NCBI RefSeq assembly: GCF_048270095.1
Contig: NZ_JBLWTL010000035.1
Coordinates: 1 to 17,770 of the forward strand
DNA length: 17,770 nt
DNA from: Maricaulis sp048270095
Lineage (GTDB): Bacteria > Pseudomonadota > Alphaproteobacteria > Caulobacterales > Maricaulaceae
Direction: 5' to 3'
Under the pieces are notes generated by a model. That model was not told the origin of the DNA and searched no databases. It was given only the letters and a program-made list of their open reading frames with translations. Position numbers and translations under genes: made by a program. Numbering within the stretch: position 1 is the first letter of the stretch; each line of letters begins with the position of its first letter. This document shows, piece by piece, positions 1 through 6,758 of this stretch.

Positions 1-55
1 AGCTCGACCGTTACTCCACTCCGGTTTCGAGGCGGGGGCCGCAAGGCGTCCGAGT

Positions 56-189
56 AAATCTCCACGTGTGGGACGTCACGGATGTCACACTCACTAACCA
101 TAGCGCTTAACGGCATTCGCCGGCGTCCCACACACCTCCCAACCGGGGAGGGCCATTCAAACCTCCAGCGGCCAGCCGCGTGGAGATTT
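56..189. other. Nested inverted-repeat block, candidate structured RNA
   Basis: No convincing gene lies in the first 200 bases, but the block is rich in complementary arms. An 11-bp perfect pair (AAATCTCCACG at 56-66, CGTGGAGATTT at 179-189) encloses a 10-bp perfect pair (GTGTGGGACG at 66-75, CGTCCCACAC at 124-133). Further small hairpins are CGGC/GCCG at 111-122, CCTCCC/GGGAGG at 135-151 and GCGG/CCGC at 168-179. Together they draw a closing stem with several branches, as in a structured RNA. Left of it, TTACTC (11-16) can pair with GAGTAA (53-58) around a GCC-GCAA-GGC hairpin (38-47). The transcribed strand is unknown; on the minus strand the block begins 11 bases after the ABC-F stop codon. 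I do not match it to tmRNA, RNase P RNA, SRP RNA, 6S RNA or a known riboswitch. A small mobile element with terminal inverted repeats is the main alternative, but I see no target duplication. Confidence 0.45.
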
Positions 190-200
190 TGGTGCGTCGT

Positions 201-2081
201 CTAGCCGGCCCGGGCCGCTTCCAGTTTCTCTTCCGCCGCCATCCACTTGCTTTCCGCTGCATCGATCAGCTCGACCGCCTTGGCGCGTTTCATCTGCAGA
301 TCCTTGGCGGCCTTGGGGTCTTTCTTGTAGAGGCCCGGCGTGGCGAGGCCGCGATCGATCACGTCGAGAATGCCCCGCAGGCGGTCGGCTTCCTTGGCCC
401 AGCGGGTGGATTCGGTGCGCAGGGGTTTGAGCTCGTCGCGGCGGGCGGCGAGATTGCGGCGTTTGACGCTCTTGTCATCCTGGGGGAGGGCCTTTTCCTT
501 CTTCGCCGCCTTGGCGGGGCGCCCGGAGAAGCTCTGGCGATAGGTCTCGATATCCTCGTCATAGGCGGTCACCGAACCATTGGCGACGAGCCAGAGACGG
601 TCGACCGAGCTCTCGATCAAATGCCGGTCGTGGCTGATCAGGATCACCGCGCCTTCATAATCATTCAGCGCCATGATCAGGGCCGAGCGGCTGTCCATGT
701 CGAGGTGATTGGTCGGCTCATCGAGGATCAGGAGGTGAGGGCCGTGGAAGGTGATCAAATTGAACATCAACCGCGCCTTCTCGCCGCCCGAGAGCGATCC
801 GGCCGGCGTTTCCTGACGGTCGCGCGGCAGGCCGAACCGGGCCAGGCGCCCGCGGCGCTGGGCCTCGGTCGCGTCCGGCATCAGGTCGATCACATGCTGA
901 TAGGCTGAAGTGTCGGCGTGCAGACCGTCAATCTGGTGCTGGGCGAAATAGGCGATTTCCAGCTTCTTGTGATGGCGCATATGGCCGGACAGCGGGATCA
1001 GCTTGTCGCACAGGAGCTTGGCCAATGTCGACTTGCCGGCGCCATTGCGGCCGAGAATGCCGATGCGGTCATCCGGATCGATGCGCAGATTGACATTGCG
1101 CAGCACCGGCTTGCCCGGCGCATAACCGGCATCGACCTCTTCAATGCGCACGATCGGCGGGGCCATCGCTTTCTTCGGGGCCGGGAAAAGGAAGGGCGCG
1201 ACCGGGTCGGCGACCATGGTGGCGACCGGCTGCATCTTCTCCAGCCGCTTGACGCGCGACTGGGCCTGTTTGGCTTTCGAGGCCTTGGCCTTGAAGCGGT
1301 CGACGAAGGCCTGCAAGTGGCGGCGCTCGGCATCCTGCTTGTCGGCCATTTTCACTTGCAGGCGTTGACGTTCGGCCAGCGCCTTTTCGAAGTCGTCATA
1401 GCCGCCTTCGAACACGCTGATCTTGCCGTCTTTCAGATGCGCGATGCGCTGCATCGAGCCGTTCAGCAAATCCCGGTCGTGGGAGATGACCAGCACGGCG
1501 CCGGGGAAGCTCTTGAGATAGGTCTGCAGCCACATCACGCCTTCAAGGTCGAGATAATTGGTCGGCTCATCGAGCAGAAGCACATCTGGTTCGGCAAACA
1601 GGGTCGCGGCGAGGGCGACACGCATCCGCCAGCCACCGGAGAATTCGCGGCAGGCACGAAGCTGTTCCTCGGCCGTAAAACCCAGACCGGACAGGATGGA
1701 ACCGGCCCGCGCCTCGGCGGTATGGGCATCGATATCGGCGAGGCGGATCTGGATCTCGGCGATCCGGTTGGGATCGGTCGCGGTCTCCGCCTCGGTCATC
1801 AGGGCGGCGCGTTCGAGATCGGCATCGAGCACGACCGAGATCAGGCTTTCATCACCGCTCGGCGCTTCCTGGGCGACCCAGCCAACGCGGGCACCCTTGC
1901 GCAGCGTCGTGTCGCCGCCCTCCGGATGGATTTCGCCGCGGATCAGCCGGAACAGGGTCGACTTGCCCGTCCCGTTACGTCCGACCAGCCCCATTTTGCA
2001 TTTGGGGGGCAGGTGAAAGGTCGCCTGGTCGAACAGCATCCGGCCTTCGATACGATATGTCAGATCATTGATGTGTAGCAT
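201..2081 (-). CDS. ABC-F family ATPase, YheS-type ribosome-associated translation factor
   Basis: Soluble twin-ATPase protein of 626 residues with no membrane segment, so not a transporter. Domain 1 has Walker A GRNGTGKST (34-42), signature FSGGW (147-151) and Walker B VLLLDEP (167-173). Domain 2 has GRNGAGKST (344-352), LSGGE (430-434) and LLILDEP (450-456). Between them, about 235-300, lies the charged helical linker that in ABC-F proteins contacts P-site tRNA on the ribosome. The last 80 or so residues are a Lys/Glu-rich coiled-coil tail. Length and N-terminal sequence resemble E. coli YheS more than EttA. By family knowledge such proteins act in the ribosomal E site to relieve stalled or mispositioned translation; the exact role of YheS is less settled. 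It starts at ATG 2081 without an obvious Shine-Dalgarno and is divergent from ndk. A Uup-type assignment is possible but less likely. Confidence 0.93.
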   Translation of the reverse strand: MLHINDLTYRIEGRMLFDQATFHLPPKCKMGLVGRNGTGKSTLFRLIRGEIHPEGGDTTLRKGARVGWVAQEAPSGDESLISVVLDADLERAALMTEAETATDPNRIAEIQIRLADIDAHTAEARAGSILSGLGFTAEEQLRACREFSGGWRMRVALAATLFAEPDVLLLDEPTNYLDLEGVMWLQTYLKSFPGAVLVISHDRDLLNGSMQRIAHLKDGKISVFEGGYDDFEKALAERQRLQVKMADKQDAERRHLQAFVDRFKAKASKAKQAQSRVKRLEKMQPVATMVADPVAPFLFPAPKKAMAPPIVRIEEVDAGYAPGKPVLRNVNLRIDPDDRIGILGRNGAGKSTLAKLLCDKLIPLSGHMRHHKKLEIAYFAQHQIDGLHADTSAYQHVIDLMPDATEAQRRGRLARFGLPRDRQETPAGSLSGGEKARLMFNLITFHGPHLLILDEPTNHLDMDSRSALIMALNDYEGAVILISHDRHLIESSVDRLWLVANGSVTAYDEDIETYRQSFSGRPAKAAKKEKALPQDDKSVKRRNLAARRDELKPLRTESTRWAKEADRLRGILDVIDRGLATPGLYKKDPKAAKDLQMKRAKAVELIDAAESKWMAAEEKLEAARAG

Positions 2082-2100
2082 GGGCAGGCGCGTACCCCGG

Positions 2101-2130
2101 CTTCACAGATTGCGCAAGCGCCGCTATAAG
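2101..2130 (+). promoter_or_regulatory. Candidate promoter of ndk
   Basis: CTTCAC (2101-2106) and TATAAG (2125-2130) are 18 bases apart in the 116-bp gap between the divergent ABC-F gene and ndk. The -35 hexamer is identical to the one proposed ahead of the DUF2066 gene and is one base from the CTTGAC often seen in alphaproteobacteria. The leader would be about 60 bases, ending in an AAGGA ribosome site just before ATG 2198. I did not find a clear promoter facing the ABC-F gene. Confidence 0.35.
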
Positions 2131-2197
2131 CCCGCGCAACATCTCCATCCCGGCCAGGCCGGTCAATCTCATCTCCCCAATCCAAGGAAATCACATC

Positions 2198-2620
2198 ATG
2201 GCGCTGCAACGCACCTTCTCGATCATCAAACCTGACGCCACCGCCCGCAATCTGACCGGCGCCATCAATGCCAAGATTGAAGCCGCCGGCCTGCGCATCA
2301 TCGCGCAAAAGCGCATGCAGCTGAGCCGCGCCCAGGCCGAGACGTTCTACGGCGTCCACAAGGCCCGTCCCTTCTTCAACGACCTCGTCTCCTTCATGAT
2401 TTCCGGCCCGGTTGTGGTCCAGGTGCTCGAAGGCGAGAACGGCATTGCGAAATACCGCGACGTCATGGGCGCCACCAATCCCGAGCAGGCTGAAGCCGGC
2501 ACGATCCGCAAGGAATTCGCCGAGTCGATCGAAGCCAATTCGGTTCACGGCTCCGACGCACCGGAAACCGCTGCTGAAGAGATCGCCTATTTCTTCGCCG
2601 GTATCGAACTGGTCGGCTAA
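2198..2620 (+). CDS. ndk: Nucleoside diphosphate kinase
   Basis: Transfers the gamma phosphate of ATP to nucleoside and deoxynucleoside diphosphates through a phosphohistidine, keeping cytosolic NTP pools balanced. The 140-residue length is normal for the family. The N-terminus carries the typical FSIIKPDA (7-14) and the active-site stretch SVHGSD holds His117, the residue that is phosphorylated; GTIRKEF at 101-107 precedes it as in other family members. The ATG at 2198 follows an AAGGA ribosome site about 10 bases upstream. The gene appears monocistronic, because a strong intrinsic terminator follows 24 bases after the stop codon. Its neighbours on the same strand include a purine-base deaminase, and the purM-purN operon lies close by, so the stretch has a purine theme. 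Confidence 0.98.
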   Translation: MALQRTFSIIKPDATARNLTGAINAKIEAAGLRIIAQKRMQLSRAQAETFYGVHKARPFFNDLVSFMISGPVVVQVLEGENGIAKYRDVMGATNPEQAEAGTIRKEFAESIEANSVHGSDAPETAAEEIAYFFAGIELVG

Positions 2621-2644
2621 GGCTGAACAGCCGATACGCAGACG

Positions 2645-2674
2645 AAAGGCCCGGTGGAAACGCCGGGCCTTTTT
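2645..2674 (+). terminator. Rho-independent terminator after ndk
   Basis: A perfect 10-bp stem, AAAGGCCCGG (2645-2654) with CCGGGCCTTT (2663-2672), has an 8-base loop and runs into TTTTT (2670-2674). It separates ndk from the exporter gene that follows. Confidence 0.93.
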
Positions 2675-2723
2675 GTTGAAGGCTGCCTCCAGCCAGGGGA
2701 GAGATGTTCTGGATATCGCATTG

Positions 2724-3332
2724 ATGGCCAGCCTGGGCGGGTTGATCCTCGCCATGTGGGGCACGCCGGGACCGAATAATCTCATCCTGCTGACCTCGAG
2801 CGCGCTGTACGGATCGCGTGCCGCCGTGCCGCACTGGATTGGCGCCAATCTCGGCTTTGCCATCTTGTTGATCGCGATGGTGTTCGGGCTCGGTGAATTG
2901 TTCGAGCGCTTCGCCTGGACGGCCTGGCTTGTTCGTCTTGGCGGTGCGGCGTGGCTGGGCTGGATGGGCTGGACCTATATCCGGGCGGGCATTCGCGGCG
3001 GTGTCATCGACGCGGCCGAGGCAGCGAAGACGAGTGCGCGTCCGATGAATGTGCCTGAGGCCATGCTGTTCCAGTGGGTCAATCCGAAGGGCTTGTTGCT
3101 GGCGATGTCGATCGTCGGCGGCTATTCCGCAATGGGCGAGACATCGGGCGAACGGGCGCTCTCGATGGTCGGCGTGTTTGCCCTGTTCGGCACGCCCTGC
3201 GGCCTGATCTATGTGCTGGCTGGCGGCATGTTGCGGCGGGTGATGGGGCATCATCACCATGCCCGTATCCTGAATTTCGCCATTGGCGCGGTTTTCATCG
3301 TCACCGTCGGAATGATCCTGGCGGCGCGGTGA
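2724..3332 (+). CDS. LysE/RhtB family amino acid or metabolite exporter
   Basis: Inner-membrane protein of about 202 residues, the usual LysE/RhtB size, with five to six hydrophobic segments. The family hallmark TPGPNN sits in the first segment, followed by the typical small-residue turn and LLTSSALYGSR. Members export amino acids such as lysine, threonine or homoserine lactone by proton exchange; the substrate cannot be read from the sequence. The C-terminal half has an FQWVNPKG stretch, also a family mark, and a short run of four histidines before the last membrane helix. The start is uncertain: ATG 2724 is chosen, but the best ribosome site (AGGGGAGAG, 2695-2703) is 20 bases away and better placed for in-frame CTG 2709; TTG 2721 is also in frame. 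It begins only 50 bases after the ndk terminator, and I see no clear promoter. Confidence 0.87.
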   Translation: MASLGGLILAMWGTPGPNNLILLTSSALYGSRAAVPHWIGANLGFAILLIAMVFGLGELFERFAWTAWLVRLGGAAWLGWMGWTYIRAGIRGGVIDAAEAAKTSARPMNVPEAMLFQWVNPKGLLLAMSIVGGYSAMGETSGERALSMVGVFALFGTPCGLIYVLAGGMLRRVMGHHHHARILNFAIGAVFIVTVGMILAAR

Positions 3333-3356
3333 GGGCGCGGCATCACCGCCGGCCTC

Positions 3357-3376
3357 TCGGCAATAGGCCTTGCCGA
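3357..3376 (+). other. Hairpin between exporter and deaminase genes
   Basis: TCGGCAA (3357-3363) pairs with TTGCCGA (3370-3376) around a 6-base loop. There is no T-run, so it is not a canonical terminator. It may only slow or stabilise a transcript passing from the exporter into the deaminase gene. I found no clear promoter in this 103-bp gap. Confidence 0.35.
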
Positions 3377-3435
3377 CAGGCCCGGCGCGCGTCAGTTTGC
3401 GCTCGACTCATCCCACCGCAAGAGCGAGGCCCGGC

Positions 3436-4455
3436 ATGTCTTCCCTTCACGCCCTGATCGAACGCCTGCCCAAGGCTGAACTCCATCTGCATCTGGAAGG
3501 TTCGCTCGAGCCGGAATTGATGTTCGAACTGGCCCGGCGCAACGGTATCGAGATCCCGTTCAAGACGGTCGAGGATATCCGGGCCGCCTATGACTTTTCC
3601 AATCTGCAGGATTTTCTCGACATCTATTATGTCGGGATGAATGTGCTGATCACCGAACAGGACTTCCACGATCTGACGCTGGCCTATCTCGCCCGGGTCC
3701 ATGCCGACAATGTCCGCCATGTCGAGGTTTTCTTCGATCCGCAGGGCCATACGGACCGCGGCATCGCCTTCGCCACTGTCGTCAATGGCATCACCTCGGC
3801 GCTTGATGAGGGCACGGCGAAGTGGGGCATCACGTCGAAGCTGATCCTGTGCTTCCTGCGTCACCTGTCAGAAGAGGCCGCGTTCGAGACGCTGGAAATG
3901 GCGTCGGAGCATCTCGACCGCATCGATGGCGTCGGTCTCGACAGTTCCGAGCTCGGCCATCCGCCCTCGAAATTCCGCCAGGTCTTTGCCGCGGCCGGAA
4001 CGCTCGGTCTCAAGCGCGTCGCCCATGCCGGCGAGGAGGGGCCGCCCGCCTATATCCATGAAGCGCTCGACATGCTGGATATCGACCGGCTCGACCATGG
4101 CAATCGCGCCCTGGAAGACGGCACGCTGGTCGCTAGGCTTGGCCGCGAGCAGATGACGATGACGGTCTGTCCGCTCTCAAACCTGCGCCTGTGTGTCATC
4201 GACCGGCTGGAGGATCACCCGCTCAAGACCATGCTCTCGCTCGGCCTGCGCGCGACGATCAATTCCGATGATCCGGCCTATTTCGGCGGCTATATCAACG
4301 AGAATTACCGCCGCACCGCCGATGCGATTGGGCTAACGCAAGGCGAGATCATCGAGCTGGCGAAGAATAGCTTCCGGGGTTCATTCCTGGAGCCGGCCGA
4401 GATCGAGGCGCGTCTGGCCGAGATTGATGCGGCGGTGGCTGAGGTGTCAGCCTAA
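3436..4455 (+). CDS. Adenosine deaminase family protein, probably adenine deaminase
   Basis: Zinc hydrolase of the ADA amidohydrolase family, 339 residues. Visible active-site residues are metal ligands His17 and His19 (ELHLHLEGS), His197 with the general acid Glu200 (AHAGEEG), His221 (DHG), and Asp278-Asp279 (NSDDPAYFGG). The stretch DSSELGHPPSKF (169-180) and the DPQGHTDRG turn (101-109) resemble the bacterial branch that deaminates the free base adenine to hypoxanthine, as described for Pseudomonas PA0148, more than classical adenosine deaminases. I therefore infer a purine-salvage adenine deaminase; adenosine remains possible and many databases would call it add. ATG 3436 is preferred over in-frame TTG 3370 because homology starts there, though its ribosome site is weak. 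Its stop codon overlaps that of the opposite-strand arfB by 4 bases. Confidence 0.9.
   Translation: MSSLHALIERLPKAELHLHLEGSLEPELMFELARRNGIEIPFKTVEDIRAAYDFSNLQDFLDIYYVGMNVLITEQDFHDLTLAYLARVHADNVRHVEVFFDPQGHTDRGIAFATVVNGITSALDEGTAKWGITSKLILCFLRHLSEEAAFETLEMASEHLDRIDGVGLDSSELGHPPSKFRQVFAAAGTLGLKRVAHAGEEGPPAYIHEALDMLDIDRLDHGNRALEDGTLVARLGREQMTMTVCPLSNLRLCVIDRLEDHPLKTMLSLGLRATINSDDPAYFGGYINENYRRTADAIGLTQGEIIELAKNSFRGSFLEPAEIEARLAEIDAAVAEVSA
4437..4452. other. Hairpin at the convergent stop codons of the deaminase gene and arfB
   Basis: GGCTGA (4437-4442) and TCAGCC (4447-4452) form a 6-bp stem with a GGTG loop exactly where the two convergent genes meet. No T-run follows on either strand (the nearest is at 4471-4475), so termination here would be at best partial. 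Confidence 0.35.
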
Positions 4456-4871
4456 TCGTCAGCGCCCGGTTTTTGCCGCAAGGATTTGCGCGTCCCGCGG
4501 ATCGCTTTCGCCGCCTTGACGTTCTTGATCGAGGACAGGCTGGGCCGTGATTTGATGCGTGGTTTCGGCGGGGTGAGGGCTTCGATGATCAACGCCTTGA
4601 GACGTTCCCGCGCGGCAGCGCGATTGCGTTCCTGGGAGCGGGTTTCCTCGGCGCGGATGACCAGCACGCCCTCCTTGGTCAGACGGCTGGCGGCGAGCCG
4701 CACCAGCCGCGCCTTCACCGCGGGCGGCAGGGAGGTCGAGGCGGCGAGATTGAAGCGCAGCTGAACGGCACTCTCGGTCTTGTTGACATGCTGGCCGCCG
4801 GGGCCGGAGGCACGGGTATAGCGCTCATCCAGCTCGGCTTCGTCGATTTCGAGGGATTCGGTGATTTGCAT
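4452..4871 (-). CDS. arfB: Alternative ribosome-rescue factor, peptidyl-tRNA hydrolase ArfB (YaeJ)
   Basis: A 139-residue release-factor-like protein that hydrolyses peptidyl-tRNA on ribosomes stalled without a stop codon. The GGQ catalytic motif is at residues 25-27 within SGPGGQHVNK. It lacks the codon-recognition domains of RF1 and RF2. After the globular domain, roughly residues 100-139 form a Lys/Arg-rich tail (KPRIKSRP, KAIRGTRK), which in ArfB enters the empty mRNA channel to sense a ribosome without mRNA. Size and tail match ArfB, not full-length release factors. A purine-rich GGAGAGGGGG ribosome site lies just ahead of ATG 4871. It starts 18 bases after the purN stop codon, so it is likely the last gene of a purM-purN-arfB transcript. 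No terminator is visible after it; its end overlaps the convergent deaminase gene. Confidence 0.95.
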   Translation of the reverse strand: MQITESLEIDEAELDERYTRASGPGGQHVNKTESAVQLRFNLAASTSLPPAVKARLVRLAASRLTKEGVLVIRAEETRSQERNRAAARERLKALIIEALTPPKPRIKSRPSLSSIKNVKAAKAIRGTRKSLRQKPGADD

Positions 4872-4889
4872 CGCGCCCCCTCTCCAATC

Positions 4890-5540
4890 CTAGTCGTGCG
4901 GGTTCATCAGCAATTCGGCACCGTATTCACGCACTTGCAAGCGGACGCGTCCGCCGGCCACGCGGGCCTTGCCGGCGCAGGCCAGGGCGATGCATTGGCG
5001 GTAAAGCTTGTGCTCGGCTGCGACGACGCGGGCGGCCAGCGTCGATGGCGTGTCATCGGGCAGGACGGGTACGGCGGCCTGCCCGATGATCGGACCATCA
5101 TCCATTTCCGGGCGCACATAATGCACCGTGCAGCCATGAATGCGCACGCCGGCTTCCAGCGCCCGTTCATGGGTGTGCAAGCCTTTGAATGCGGGCAGAA
5201 GCGAGGGGTGGATATTGAGCAGGAGGTCGCGCCAGCGTTCGGTGAACCAGGGCGTGAGGATGCGCATGAAGCCGGCGAGGCAGACGATACGCGTATCGTA
5301 AAGTTTCAGGACGGCGTCGAGCGCCTGTTCAAACTCTTCGCGGGTTTCAAACTCGCGATGATCGACCACTTCGGTCTCTATCCCGGCCTCGCGGGCATAT
5401 TCGAGCCCGGCGGCGTCGGGGTTATTGGAGACGACGACCACGATTTCAGCAGGATAGCTCTCGGATTTCGCCGCCTGGATGATCGCCTGCATATTGGAAC
5501 CGCGCCCGGAAATGAGCACAGCGATCTTGGTTTTCGCCAT
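4890..5540 (-). CDS. purN: Phosphoribosylglycinamide formyltransferase (GART)
   Basis: Third step of purine synthesis: moves a formyl group from 10-formyltetrahydrofolate to GAR, giving FGAR. The protein has 216 residues. The phosphate-binding GRGSN is at 12-16, and the catalytic triad of the family is Asn109, His111 (NIHPSLLP) and Asp147 (EMDDGP). Two ATGs are in frame. I choose 5540 because the AAGG ribosome site at about 5550-5553 is 9 bases before it and would touch the alternative ATG at 5549; the difference is three residues. It lies 47 bases after the purM stop codon on the same strand, a common arrangement in proteobacteria, and 18 bases before arfB. No oddity is seen. Confidence 0.97.
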   Translation of the reverse strand: MAKTKIAVLISGRGSNMQAIIQAAKSESYPAEIVVVVSNNPDAAGLEYAREAGIETEVVDHREFETREEFEQALDAVLKLYDTRIVCLAGFMRILTPWFTERWRDLLLNIHPSLLPAFKGLHTHERALEAGVRIHGCTVHYVRPEMDDGPIIGQAAVPVLPDDTPSTLAARVVAAEHKLYRQCIALACAGKARVAGGRVRLQVREYGAELLMNPHD

Positions 5541-5587
5541 TGTGTGCATCCTTGGCTTTGGTTGACGTCAGGGGGTGTTGACTTGGG

Positions 5588-6628
5588 TCAGGCTGGTTTG
5601 AGTTCGCCGATAATCATGGCGGTCTCGCCGGCTTGCGCAAGCGCGCTGATCGTCGCATCGACATCGTCGGGCGCGACGCACAGCAACATGCCGATCCCGC
5701 AATTGAAGGTGCGGTGCATTTCATGCGCCGAGATGCCGCCGGTTTTTGCCAGCCAGGCAAAGACGGGCGGAAGTTCGAACGCGTCGTAATCGATGACAGG
5801 CACGAGGTGGTCCGGCGTCATGCGCGGCGGATTCTCGACCAGGCCGCCACCGGTGATGTGGGCTAGGCCATTGACCAGTCCCGCCTTGATCAGCGGCAGG
5901 CAGGCCTTCACATAGAGCCGTGTCGGTGCCAGCAGGGCTTCACCCAGCGTCAGGCCGGGGGCGAAGGGGGCGGGATCCGACCAGGTCAGGCCGGACAGTT
6001 CGACGACCTTGCGCACCAGCGAAAACCCATTGGAGTGCACGCCCGATGAGGCGAGGCCGATCAGCACATCGCCAGCCGCCATCCGGTCATGATCGGGCAG
6101 GAGCGCACCGCGTTCGGCCGCGCCCACGACGAAGCCGGCGAGGTCGAAATCATCGCCCTCATACATGCCGGGCATTTCAGCGGTCTCGCCGCCGATCAGG
6201 GCGCAGCCGCTGTCGCGGCAACCGGCCGCAATACCGGCAATGATCGCTTCACCGCGCACCGGGTCGAGCCGGGATGTGGCGAGATAGTCGAGGAAATACA
6301 GCGGCTCGGCGCCCTGGGCGAGGACATCATTGACGCACATCGCGACAAGATCGATGCCGACCGTGTCGAGCTTGCCTGTATCGATGGCCAGGCGCAGCTT
6401 GGTGCCGACACCGTCAGTACCGGAAATCAGGATCGGATCCGTATAGCCCGCAGCCTTGAGATCGAAGGCGCCGCCAAACCCGCCCAGATCGGCCGCTGCG
6501 CCGGGGCGGCGGGTCGATTTGGCCAGCGGTTTGATCCGGTCGACCAGTGCATCGCCGGCATCGATATCGACGCCGCTGGCGGCATAGGTCAGCCCGTTCG
6601 GGTGTTTTTTGTCATCGCTGGCGGTCAT
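5588..6628 (-). CDS. purM: Phosphoribosylformylglycinamidine cyclo-ligase (AIR synthetase)
   Basis: Fifth step of purine synthesis: ATP-dependent ring closure of FGAM to aminoimidazole ribonucleotide in the cytosol. With 346 residues it matches the E. coli enzyme in length. ATP-binding landmarks of the PurM/PurL/SelD superfamily are visible: SGTDGVGTKL (69-78), GGETAEMPG near 140, and HITGGGL in the C-terminal half. ATG 6628 is chosen; an upstream in-frame TTG at 6640 would add only four residues. It heads the purM-purN-arfB operon. A promoter can be drawn on the minus strand 34-62 bases upstream, back to back with the promoter of the DUF2066 gene. No PurR-type operator or riboswitch could be recognised in the leader. 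Confidence 0.98.
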   Translation of the reverse strand: MTASDDKKHPNGLTYAASGVDIDAGDALVDRIKPLAKSTRRPGAAADLGGFGGAFDLKAAGYTDPILISGTDGVGTKLRLAIDTGKLDTVGIDLVAMCVNDVLAQGAEPLYFLDYLATSRLDPVRGEAIIAGIAAGCRDSGCALIGGETAEMPGMYEGDDFDLAGFVVGAAERGALLPDHDRMAAGDVLIGLASSGVHSNGFSLVRKVVELSGLTWSDPAPFAPGLTLGEALLAPTRLYVKACLPLIKAGLVNGLAHITGGGLVENPPRMTPDHLVPVIDYDAFELPPVFAWLAKTGGISAHEMHRTFNCGIGMLLCVAPDDVDATISALAQAGETAMIIGELKPA

Positions 6629-6661
6629 GCTGGTTTCCAAGCCTTGTGTGAAACGCGGCGG

Positions 6662-6690
6662 AGTACAGTCGAAACCTGCCTGAGAAGCAA
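6662..6690 (-). promoter_or_regulatory. Candidate promoter of purM-purN-arfB
   Basis: Reading the minus strand, TTGCTT (6690-6685) is followed after 17 bases by TGTACT (6667-6662). Each hexamer matches four of six consensus positions and the spacing is ideal. The leader to ATG 6628 would be short, about 25-30 bases. Confidence 0.45.
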
Positions 6691-6698
6691 GTCACGGG

Positions 6699-6727
6699 CT
6701 TCACGCGCGACTGTGTCTGGCTATACT
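6699..6727 (+). promoter_or_regulatory. Candidate promoter of the DUF2066-hdaA-ppk-ppx cluster
   Basis: CTTCAC (6699-6704), a 17-base spacer and TATACT (6722-6727) make the best-looking promoter in the window. Its -35 lies only 8 bases from that of the divergent purM promoter, so one bound factor could affect both. An AAGGAG ribosome site follows at 6745-6750. Confidence 0.6.
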
Positions 6728-6758
6728 AAAGACCAATCGATACCAAGGAGTCGTGCCT

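Noticed and set aside
56..189. Insertion sequence or MITE with 11-bp terminal repeats
   Set aside because: No target-site duplication flanks the arms and no transposase is present. It is kept only as an alternative.
1..200. tmRNA, RNase P RNA, SRP RNA, 6S RNA or cobalamin riboswitch at the left edge
   Set aside because: None of the conserved core sequences I know for these classes could be found on either strand.
180..2078. Long plus-strand reading frames opposite the ABC-F gene (242 and 386 codons)
   Set aside because: They mirror a gene with intact ATPase motifs, show no family resemblance and arise from GC-rich codon bias.
2412..2723. Upstream extension of the LysE-family reading frame through ndk and its terminator
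   Set aside because: It overlaps ndk out of frame and includes the terminator stem; family homology begins near 2724.
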